Positions 1-12,100 of a stretch of 64,000 nt of DNA are shown here, one piece after another. Made by a program: the position numbers and the translations under genes. The DNA lies in assembly GCA_021292105.1 (NCBI GenBank), contig CM037867.1:42299843-42363842 (forward strand), given 5' to 3'. Position 1 is the first letter of the stretch; the number at the start of each line of letters is the position of its first letter. A model generated the notes under the pieces. It did no database searches. It saw only the letters and a list, made by a program, of their open reading frames with translations, and was not told the DNA's origin. The stretch comes from Anadara kagoshimensis. Taxonomy: Eukaryota; Mollusca; Bivalvia; Arcoida; Arcidae.

Positions 1-3000
1 TCAACCACAGTTTTCGCCGCGACATCCACAGAGAGTAGTACAACCGAGTTTGCATCAACAACAACACCAGAAGCAACAACCACACAGGGTATAACTTCAA
101 CAACAAGTGATGTTGCTACGACAACCAGTGATGTCGCTACGACAACCAGTGATGCCGCTACAACAACCAGTGATGCCGCTACAACAACCAGTGATTCCAC
201 TGCAGCAACCAGTGATTCCACTGCAACAACCAGTGATTCCACAGCTACAACAACCAGTGGCGTCACTACAACAACCAATGATGTCGCTACAACAACCAGT
301 GATGTCGCTTTAACAACAAGTGATTCCACTGCAACAACCAGTGATGTCACAGATACAACAACCAGTGATGTCGATGCGACAACCACTGATTCAAATGCAA
401 CGACAAGTGATCCCACAGCTACAACCAGTGGTTCCACTGCAAAAACCAGTGATTCAACTGCAACAACAAGTGATTCCACAGCTACAACCAGTGATTCAAC
501 CGCAACAACCAGCGACTCAACTGCAACAACCAGTGATTCCACAGCAACAACTAGTGATTTAACTGCAACAACCAGTGACTCAACTGCAACAACTAGTGAT
601 TTCACAGCAACAACCAGTGATTCAACTGCAACAATCAGTGATTCCACTGCAACTACCAGTGATTCAACTGCAACAACCAGTGATTCCACTGGAACAACCA
701 GTGATTCCACAGCAACAACCAGCGACTCAACTGCAACAACCAGTGATTCCACAGCAACAACCAGTGATTCAACTGCAACGACCAGTGATTCCACTTCAAC
801 AACAAGTGATTCAACTGCAACAACCAGCGATTCAACTGCAACCACCAGTCATTCCACAGCAACAACCAGTGATTCAACTGCAACAACCAGTGATTCAACT
901 GCAACGACCAGTGATTCAACTGCAACGACCAGTGATTCCACAGCTACAACAACCAGTGGTGTCACTACAACAACCAGTGATTTAATTGCAACAACCACTG
1001 ATTCAACTGCAACAACCAGTGATTCAACAGCAACAACCAGTGATTCAACTGCAACAACCATTGATTCCACTGCAACAACCAGTGAATCAACTGCAACAAC
1101 CAGTGCCTCAACTGCAACAACCACTGATTCAACAAAAACAACCAGTGATTCAACTGCAACAACCAGCGACTCAACTGCAACAACCAGTGTTTCAACTGCA
1201 ACAAGTGATTCCAGCGCAACAACCAGTCATTCCACAGCTACAACAACCAGTAGTGTCACTTCAACAACCAGTGATGTCGCTATAACAACCAGTGATGTCG
1301 CTGCAACAACCAGTGATTCCACTGCAACAACCAGTGATTCAACTGCAACAACCAGTGTTTCCACTGCTACAACCAGTGATTCAACTGCAACAACCAGTGA
1401 TTCAACTGCAACAACAAGTGACTCAACTGCAACAACCAGTGATTCAACTGCAACAACCAGTGATTCCACTGCAACAACCAGTGATTCCACAGTAACAACC
1501 AGTGATTCAACTGCAACAACCAGTGCTGTCACAACATCAACCAGTGATGTCGCTACAACAACCAGTGATTCCACTGCAACAACCAGTGATTCAGCTGCCA
1601 CAACAAGTGATTCAACTGCAACAACCACTGAAGCAGAAACAACTACAACTGAAGCACCTACAACAACAGAAGCTGCTACAACTACCACTGAAGCTGCTAC
1701 AACAACGACTGAAGCCGCTACCACTACAAATGAAGCTGGTACAACCACAACTGAAGCTGCTACAACTACAACTGAAGCAGCTACAACTACAACTGAAGCT
1801 GCTACAACAACAACTGAAGCAGCTACAACTACCACTGAAGCTGCTACAACTACCACTGAAGCTGCTACCACAACAACTGAAGCTGCTACCACTACAACTG
1901 AAGCTGCTACAACTACAACTGAAGCAGCTACAACTACCACTGAAGCAGCTACAACTACAACTGAAGCAGCTACAACTACCACTGAAGCAGCTACAACTAC
2001 CACTGAAGCAGCTACAACTACCACTGAAGCTGCTACCACAACAACTGAAGCTGCTACAACTACAACTGAAGCTGCTACAACTACAACTGAAGCAGCTACA
2101 ACTACCACTGAAGCTGCTACAACTACAACTGAAGCAGCTACAACTACAACTGAAGCAGCTACAACTACAACTGAAGTACCTACCACTACAACTGAAGCTG
2201 CTACAACTACAACTGAAGCTGCTACTACTACAACTGAAGCTCCTACAACAACAACTGAAGCTGCTACAACTACCACTGAAGCTGCTACAACTACCACTGA
2301 AGCTGCTACAACAACTACCACTGAAGCTGCTACAATAACTACCACTGAAGCTGCTACAACAACTACCACTGAAGCTGCTACAACAACTACCACTGAAGCT
2401 GCTACCACTACAACTGAAGCTGCTACAACTACAACTGAAGCTGCTACAACTACAACTGAAGCTGCTACAACTACAACTGAAGCTGCTACAACTACAACTG
2501 AAGCTGCTACAACTACAACTGAAGCAGCTACAACTACAACTGAAGCTGCTACCACAACAACTGAAGCTGCTACCACTACAACTGAAGCTGCTACCACTAC
2601 AACTGAAGCTGCTACAACTACAACTGAAGCTGCTACAACTACAACTGAAGCTGCTACCACAACAACTGAAGTACCTACAACTACAACTGAAGCTGTTACA
2701 ACTACAACTGAAGCTGCTACCACTACAACTGAAGCAGCTACAACAACAACTGAAGCTGCTACCACTACAACTGAAGTACCTACAACTACAACTGAAGCTG
2801 CTACAACTACAACTGAAGCTGCTACCACTACAACTGAAGCAGCTACAACAACAACTGAAGCTGCTACCACTACAACTGAAGTACCTACAACTACAACTGA
2901 AGCAGCTACAACTACAACTGAAGCTGCTACAACTACAACTGAAGTACCTACAACAACAACTGAAGCTGCTACCACTACAACTGAAGCTGCTACCACTACA

Positions 3001-6000
3001 ACTGAAGTACCTACAACTACAACTGAAGCAGCTACAACAACAACTGAAGCTGCTACCACTACAACTGAAGTACCTACAACTACAACTGAAGCAGCTACAA
3101 CTACAACTGAAGCTGCTACCACTACAACTGAAGCAGCTACAACAACAACTGAAGCTGCTACCACTACAACTGAAGCTGCTACAACAACTGAAGCTGCTAC
3201 AACTACAACTGAAGCTGCTACCACTACAACTGAAGCTGCTACAACTACAACTGAAGCTGCTACAACTACAACTGAAGCTGCTACCACTACAACTGAAGCT
3301 GCTACAACTACAACTGAAGCAGCTACAACTACAACTGAAGCTGCTACCACTACAACTGAAGCAGCTACAACTACAACTGAAGCTGCTACCACAACAACTG
3401 AAGCTGCTACCACTACAACTGAAGCTGCTACAACTACAACTGAAGCAGCTACAACTACAACTGAAGCTGCTACAACTACAACTGAAGCAGCTACAACTAC
3501 AACTGAAGCTGCTACCACTACAACTGAAGCTGCTACAACTACAACTGAAGCTGCTACAACTACAACTGAAGCTGCTACAACTACAACTAAAGCTGCTACA
3601 ACTACAACTGAAGCAGCTACAACTACAACTGAAGCTGCTACCACTACAACTGAAGCTGCTACAACTACAACTGAAGCTGCTACAACTACAACTGAAGCTG
3701 CTACAACTACAACTGAAGCTGCTACAACTACAACTGAAGCAGCTACAACTACAACTGAAGCTGCTACCACAACAACTGAAGCTGCTACCACTACAACTGA
3801 AGCTGCTACCACTACAACTGAAGCTGCTACAACAACAACTGAAGCACCTACAACTACAACTGAAGCTGCTACAACTACAACTGAAGCTGCTACCACTACA
3901 ACTGAAGCTGCTACAACTACAACTGAAGCAGCTACAACTACAACTGAAGCTGCTACCACAACAACTGAAGCTGCTACCACTACAACTGAAGCTGCTACAA
4001 CTACAACTGAAGCTGCTACAACTACAACTGAAGCACCTACAACTACAACTGAAGCTGCTACCACTACAACTGAAGCTGCTACCACTACAACTGAAGCTGC
4101 TACAACTACAACTGAAGCTGCTACAACAACAACTGAAGCTGCTACCACAACAACTGAAGCTGCTACCACTACAACTGAAGCTGCTACCACTACAACTGAA
4201 GCTGCTACAACTACAACTGAAGCTGCTACAACTACAACTGAAGCTGCTACAACTACAACTGAAGCTGCTACCACTACAACTGAAGCACCTACAACTACAA
4301 CTGAAGCTGTTACAACTACAACTGACGCGGCAACAACTACAACTGACGCGGCGACAACTACAACTGGCGCGACAACAACTACAACTGAAGCTGCTACAAC
4401 TACAACTGAAGCAGCTACAACTACAACTGAAGCACCTACAACTACAACTGACGCGGCAACAACTACAACTGACGCGGCGACAACTACAACTGACGCGGCA
4501 ACAACTACAACTGAAGCAGCTACAACTACAACTGAAGCTGCTACAACTACAACTGAAGCTGCTACCACTACAACTGAAGCTGCTACCACTACAACTGAAG
4601 CTGCTACAACTACAACTGAAGCACCTACCACTACAACTGAAGCTGCTACAACTACAACTGAAGCTGCTACAACAACAACTGAAGTACCTACAACTACCAC
4701 TGAAGCTGCTACAACAACAACTGAAGCTGCTACAACAACAACTGAAGTACCTACAACTACAACTGAAGCTGCTACAACTACAACTGAAGCTGTTACAACT
4801 ACAACTGAAGCTGCTACAACAACAACTGAAGTACCTACAACTACAACTGAAGCTGCTACAACTACAACTGAAGCTGTTACAACTACAACTGAAGCTGCTA
4901 CAACTACAACTGAAGCTGTTACAACTACAACTGAAGCTGCTACAACAACAACTGAAGTACCTACAACTACAACTGAAGCTGCTACAACTACAACTGAAGC
5001 TGTTACAACTACAACTGAAGCTGCTACAACAACAACTGAAGTACCTACAACTACAACTGAAGCTGCTACAACTACAACTGAAGCTGTTACAACTACAACT
5101 GAAGCTGCTACAACAACAACTGAAGTACCTACAACTACAACTGAAGCTGCTACAACTACAACTGAAGCTGTTACAACTACAACTGAAGCTGCTACAACAA
5201 CAACTGAAGTACCTACAACTACAACTGAAGCTGCTACAACTACAACTGAAGTACCTACAACTACAACTGAAGCTGCTACAACTACAACTGAAGCTGCTAC
5301 AACTACAACTGAAGCTGTTACAACTACAACTGAAGCTGCTACAACAACAACTGAAGCTGTTACAACTACAACTGAAGCTGCTACAACTACAACTGAAGCT
5401 GCTACCACTACAACTGAAGCTGCTACCACTACAACTGAAGCTGCTACAACAACAACTGAAGCACCTACAACTACAACTGAAGCTGCTACAACTACAACTG
5501 AAGCTGCTACCACTACAACTGAAGCTGCTACAACTACAACTGAAGTACCTACAACTACAACTGAAGCTGCTACCACTACAACTGAAGCTGCTACAACAAC
5601 AACTGAAGCACCTACAACTACAACTGAAGCTGCTACCACTACAACTGAAGCTGCTACAACTACAACTGAAGCTGCTACCACTACAACTGAAGTTGCTACA
5701 ACAACAACTGAAGTACCTACAACTACAACTGAAGCTGTTACAACTACAACTGAAGCTGCTACCACTACAACTGAAGCTGCTACAACTACAACTGAAGTAC
5801 CTACAACTACAACTGAAGCTGCTACCACTACAACTGAAGCTGCTACCACAACAACTGAAGCTGCTACAACAACAACTGAAGCTGCTACAACTACAACTGA
5901 AGCTGCTACAACTACAACTGAAGTACCTACAACTACAACTGAAGCTGCTACCACTACAACTGAAGCTGCTACAACAACAACTGAAGCTGCTACAACTACA

Positions 6001-9000
6001 ACTGAAGCTGCTACAACTACAACTGAAGTACCTGCAACTACAACTGAAGTACCTACCACTACAACTGAAGCTGCTACAACTACAACTGAAGCTGCTACAA
6101 CAACAACTGAAGCTGCTACAACTACAACTGAAGCTGTTACAACTACAACTGAAGTACCTACAACTACAACTGAAGTACCTACCACTACAACTGAAGCTGC
6201 TACAACTACAACTGAAGCTGCTACAACAACAACTGAAGTACCTACAACTACAACTGAAGTACCTACCACTACAACTGAAGCTGCTACCACTACAACTGAA
6301 GCTGCTACAACTACAACTGAAGCTGCTACAACTACAACTGAAGTACCTACAACTACAACTGAAGCTGCTACCACTACAACTGAAGCTGCTACAACTACAA
6401 CTGAAGCTGTTACAACTACAACTGAAGCTGCTACCACTACAACTGAAGCTGCTACAACTACAACTGAAGCACCTACCACTACAACTGAAGCTGCTACAAC
6501 TACAACTGAAGCTGCTACAACAACAACTGAAGCTGTTACAACTACAACTGAAGCTGCTACAACAACAACTGAAGCTGCTACAACTACAACTGAAGCTGCT
6601 ACAACAACAACTGAAGCTGCTACTACAACTGAAGCTGTTACAACTACAACTGAAGCTGCTACAACAACAACTGAAGCTGCTACAACTACAACTGAAGCTG
6701 CTACAACAACAACTGAAGCTGCTACAACTACAACTGAAGCTGCTACAACTACCACTGAAGCTGCTACAACAACAACTGAAGCTGCTACAACTACAACTGA
6801 AGCTGTTACAACTACAACTGAAGCTGCTACAACAACAACTGAAGCTGCTACAACTACAACTGAAGCTGCTACAACTACAACTGAAGCTGCTACAACTACA
6901 ACTGAAGCTGCTACAACAACAACTGAAGCTGCTACAACTACAACTGAAGCTGCTACAACTACCACTGAAGCTGCTACAACTACAACTGAAGCTGCTACCA
7001 CTACAACTGAAGCTGCTACAACTACAACTGAAGCAGCTACAACTACCACTGAAGCTGCTACAACAACAACTGAAGTACCTACAACTACAACTGAAGTACC
7101 TACCACTACAACTGAAGTACCTACAACTACAACTGAAGTACCTACAACTACAACTGAAGTACCTACAACTACAACTGAAGTACCTACCACTACAACTGAA
7201 GTACCTACCACTACAACTGAAGCTGCTACCACTACAACTGAAGCTGCTACAACTACAACTGAAGTACCTACCACTACAACTGAAGTACCTACAACTACAA
7301 CTGAAGTACCTACAACTACAACTGAAGTACCTACAACTACAACTGAAGTACCTACCACTACAACTGAAGTACCTACAACTACAACTGAAGTACCTACCAC
7401 TACAACTGAAGTACCTACAACTACAACTGAAGTACCTACCACTACAACTGAAGCTGCTACAACTACAACTGAAGCTGCTACAACAACAACTGAAGCTGTT
7501 ACAACTACAACTGAAGCTGCTACCACAACAACTGAAGCTGTTACAACAACAACTGAAGTACCTACAACTACAACTGAAGCTGCTACAGCTACAACTGAAG
7601 CTGCTACCACAACAACTAAAGCTGCTACCACTACAACTGAAGCTGCTACCACTACAACTGAAGCAGCTACAACTACAACTGAAGCTGTTACAACTACAAC
7701 TGAAGCTGCTACAACTACAACTGAAGCTGCTACAACAACAACTGAAGCTGCTACAACTACAACTGAAGCTGCTACCACTACAACTGAAGCTGCTACAACT
7801 ACCACTGAAGCTGCTACCACTACAACTGAAGCTGCTACAACTACAACTGAAGCTGCTACCACTACAACTGAAGCTGCTACCACTACAACTGAAGCTGCTA
7901 CAACTACAACTGAAGCTGCTACAACTACAACTGAAGCTGCTACAACTACAACTGAAGCTGCTACAACTACAACTGAAGTACCTACAACTACAACTGAAGC
8001 TGCTACCACTACAACTGAAGCTGCTACAACTACCACTGAAGCTGCTACCACTACAACTGAAGCTGCTACAACTACAACTGAAGCTGCTACCACTACAACT
8101 GAAGCACCTACAACTACAACTGAAGCTGCTACCACTACAACTGAAGCTGCTACAACTACAACTGAAGCTGCTACAACTACAACTGAAGTACCTACAACTA
8201 CAACTGAAGCTGCTACCACTACAACTGAAGCTGTTACAACTACAACTGAAGCTGCTACCACTACAACTGAAGCTGTTACAACTACAACTGAAGCTGCTAC
8301 CACTACAACTGAAGCTGTTACAACTACAACTGAAGCTGTTACAACTACAACTGAAGCTGCTACCACTACAACTGAAGCTGTTACAACTACAACTGAAGCT
8401 GCTACAACTACAACTGAAGCAGCTACAACTACAACTGAAGCTGCTACAACTACAACTGAAGCTGCTACAACTACAACTGAAGCTGTTACAACTACAACTG
8501 AAGCTGCTACAACTACAACTGAAGCTGATACAACTACAACTAAGGCAGCTACAACTACAACCGAAGCTCCAACAACTACAACTGACGCAGTAACAACTAC
8601 ATCTGACGCAGGTACAACCACAACTGAAGCTGCTACAACAACTACAACTGAAGCTGCTACAACAACAACTAAAGCTGCTACAACTACAACTGATGCTACA
8701 AGAACTACAACTGAAGCTGCTACAACAACAATTGATGTTTTTTCAACAACACTTGAAGCAGCTACAATCACAAATGAAGCTGCTACAACTACAACTGATG
8801 CTACAACAAGAATAACAACTGATCGTTTAGGAACAACTTATGTTGTTTCAACTACAACAGTCAATGATACTACAACAATTGATGGTGCTACATCAACACA
8901 CGATGTTGTTACAACAACTGATGCTGCTACAGCAACTGACAATGTAACAACAACTGATGCTGCTACAACAACTGACAATGTTACAACAACAACTGATGCT

Positions 9001-9175
9001 GCTACAACAACTGACAATGTTACAACAACTGATGCTGCTACAACAACTGACAATGTTACAACAACAACTGATGCTGCCACTTCTACACCTTCTACTGTTG
9101 TTACAACTGATTACGTAACTATAACTGATATAACAACGGTTGGAACGACATCAGTGAGAACACCATCAGGAACAG
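1..9175 (+). CDS. Gene A giant mucin exon (Thr-rich heptad repeats)
   Basis: Frame 1 is open from the first base to the donor ACA G|GTAAAT at 9175/9176, so this exon is at least 9175 bp with no stop. It starts with non-repetitive Ser/Thr sequence (STTVFAATSTESSTTEF) and then runs in 21-bp units encoding seven residues. The frame was chosen because it alone reads as a Thr/Ser/Pro mucin, continues in phase into the membrane exon, and ends TVGTTSVRTPSGT. The other open frames (Gln/Leu/Lys on the + strand, Val/Ala/Ser on the - strand) are by-products of the repeat and have no downstream continuation. There are no Cys residues in the repeats. One acidic residue (Glu or Asp) recurs per heptad, so the domain is regularly charged as well as glycosylatable. 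The array may be shortened or expanded relative to the real chromosome because assemblers handle such arrays badly. Confidence 0.88.
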
Positions 9176-12100
9176 GTAAATACATTGTGGATTATAATAC
9201 CTTTTTCAAGAGTTATCTCCCTTGTATTTATACCTTGGTACATTTTAAGGTAATAAAGATTCAGAAATTTTATATTAATTTTTCAACATCTTGGTTTCAC
9301 AATTTTGGTCAAGGCACTACCGATGAGGAATTGCATTCCGAAACGACCGTCTAGTGCTGTAAAATTAAAACTGCTAAAATATGTAATATAACAGTATAGT
9401 AAACTGGGACATCTAGTGGGTTCTGTTATTTTCGTTTGGAAACTGACTTTGTACCCAGATGTGAAAGTTCTTTAATTGAAAAACAGAGTTGACTTTTGGT
9501 AACGTCAATATGATCAATATGTTTCATGACCTAATTTGGGACGGGATTTAATTAAAGTTTAAAATAAACAACCAGGAAATTTGCTTTGTTAAGACTATTT
9601 AGTTTAGCTTGCATTTGTTTGTTTTGGTTTTGCATCCGGAATAAAAGACACCCGTATCATGATGTAAAAATCGACATTGGATTGTTTACAAAATTTATGA
9701 TATCTCTCGGTGTTTAACCAAAGATATTTTTCTTGGGACCCGAAAGCACAAATTTATGCTAATCATAATTATGACAAAACTTCTACAGTACAAGAGTATG
9801 TTGTTTTTAATCTTGCATTTTGTTTGTTTTAGCTCCCTTGAGTCTACCAGAAATAATTGCCCTCGGTGTGTGTATCCCGCTAATTTTCCTTATTACCTTG
9901 CTATGTGCCATTCTGTGTATATGTTGCCGGAGAAGGCGGAGGGACAGCAAATACCTGGATGACGAGTCGGACAGGTAAGGACTATTAATAATAATAAATG
10001 TATCCAACTTGTACTTTTCCAATGAAGAAAAGGCCCTTCCGTTAATCGTTATCCCCCATTTATTTACACGTACAGGCCACCCAAGGGAACAACCAGTAAA
10101 AGTGATCTTTATAGACAGGAGTAAAGAACAATTGGTATACACTTTTACTGGCCCTTAAAGGCAAGTGGCCCTTATATAGAGGTGGCCTTTATGGCAGGTT
10201 CTACTGTATAACAACTTAATATTTGTTTCTCTGGTAAAGTTTTCTCAACGCATCTTTTTGCGAACACAGAACCAAGTTTCTCGAAGCTTGCAATTGATTG
10301 GCTTAATCAATGATTAACACACAGATTTAAAATATCAATTAAAAATCATCTTAGCATCGATTTTTAGCCATGTGGTTCAATTTGTTGAAATTCTATTCAA
10401 CGGAAACATGTCAGTCAAATACTGTTAATGTTTATCCTACATAAATGGTAATGCTTCAATTCTACTGTTTCATACAGGATTTTGATTGGTTAGATCTTTT
10501 GCGTTATTTTTGCATGAAGTAATTGGTTCTTAGTGACGACATCTTATTATGGACGAAGCACAATGACATTTGAATTCCTACGCCATAAAAAGCCTGTAAA
10601 ATTTTGTCATTTAAAGTATTTAAAAACCTTCCTTGTTTAAAATACTTATAGAAGTCAATGTATGTACATGGCCCTTGTGATGTTAAATTGTTGAAGGTGA
10701 TTCACTGATAAACTTCATTTTTATTTAATAAAAAACATCACTGAGCGTTAAGAAAGTGCAGCAGGGCAATGTAGCTCAAGCTTCTTATTCTAATTTTAGC
10801 CTAGCGAATTATTGACAGAACATTTTGTTTATTTTTATTTACAGAGAATCAGCCGGTGACTATGTTTTTACCTCGGCTGTATTACCCAAATTTACATTTT
10901 TCTTTACATTTTTTATTTTTATTTACAGAGAATCAGCCGGTGACTATGTTTTTACCTCGGCTGTAATGCCAAAATTTGTCAGTTTACCATACCTTCAGTA
11001 TTACACTCCAGTTGCTTGGGATAGCGTATCAGTAGAATCAGACGAAACCAATGATGAGCGAGGAAACAAAAAGCGAGGTAAATATTTTGATTGATTGATT
11101 GATTGATTGAATGGGATTTATGTCCCAGTCAAGAATATTTCAAATATATCGAGACCTTACCAGTTGTAGGTGAAATGGCAGAACATATTTTACAGTGCGT
11201 ACAAGGCAATGTGTAGGAATGGTTCGTGTTACGACGCAAATGTCGTGACACGGAGCATCAATTTTAAGGTGATCTCGTCACTTTTCTTTTCTAAATGTGT
11301 TGGCGAAAGAACATTAACAAATTAAAATTCAAGTTTTGGTCAGACCCGGCCAGGATTTAAACCCTGGCCTCCCATATAGGGAGGGAGCACTCTACCACTT
11401 GAGCTACCGTAGTTGTAGGTACATATTTTACTTTCTACCGGTGGTCAATTAAAATAGTTAGCTATGACCAAATGACATATTGATTATTACGATTAAAAAT
11501 TATCAAATCTTTGGTTAGGTAAACTGCTCGAATTAACATTTTTTACCTTATTAAAAAGGAGAGATGGGGTGGGGGTGGGGGTCGGTGACTGAGTGGTCTT
11601 AAGCACTTACAGGTCACTTTGTGTGGGCTCTCGTGATCACCAGCTAGGTTCGAATCCCACTCGGGATAAATCCTAGTGTAAGACAATGTGTCATTTTCCT
11701 AAAAAAAAACGAAGGTATACTTCCTAATGCAAAATACTTCTTTAGCTTAATTTGGTAAAATATATTTTGGTCCTTTTGGGTGTCTTTTCAACATCTTGAA
11801 AAATTGAATTCACAATTTTGGTCCAAGCACTACTGATGAGGAATTATATTCCGAAATAGCCGTCTAGTGCTGTAAAATTAACACTGGTATAAGATGTAAT
11901 TTACTTTCATGTCGGTAATTTTCTACGGACACTACGGTGTCCTCTACTGTCCCAGAACTGACTGCCTCGACATACGTAAAAGAATCTGGATTGTGGCTTA
12001 ATTCCATTTCAATCCACTCCACCTTGTTAAAGCGTTCAGTAATTAATACTTTTAGTAGACACGTGCATGTGTCAATGTGGGGTGTGGTGTGTGGTTGGGA

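Noticed and set aside
5693-8593. Plus-strand open frame of 966 codons reading QLQLKLL
   Set aside because: Shifted frame of the same array; it has no downstream continuation and is not supported by the paralogue.
1227-8771. 2514-codon minus-strand open frame (VVVVAAS repeats)
   Set aside because: It is a shadow of the 21-bp repeat. Only the + frame 1 reading continues through splice sites into a membrane helix and a conserved tail.
10845-10928. Treating the upstream acceptor as the constitutive exon start
   Set aside because: It would insert intron-like polypyrimidine sequence, read as Phe, into the tail. The paralogue has no such segment.
11575-11690. Functional tRNA gene
   Set aside because: A and B boxes are good but no acceptor stem closes, and the sequence runs into a dispersed repeat. 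SINE head preferred. The same applies to 23998, 42860 and 61810.
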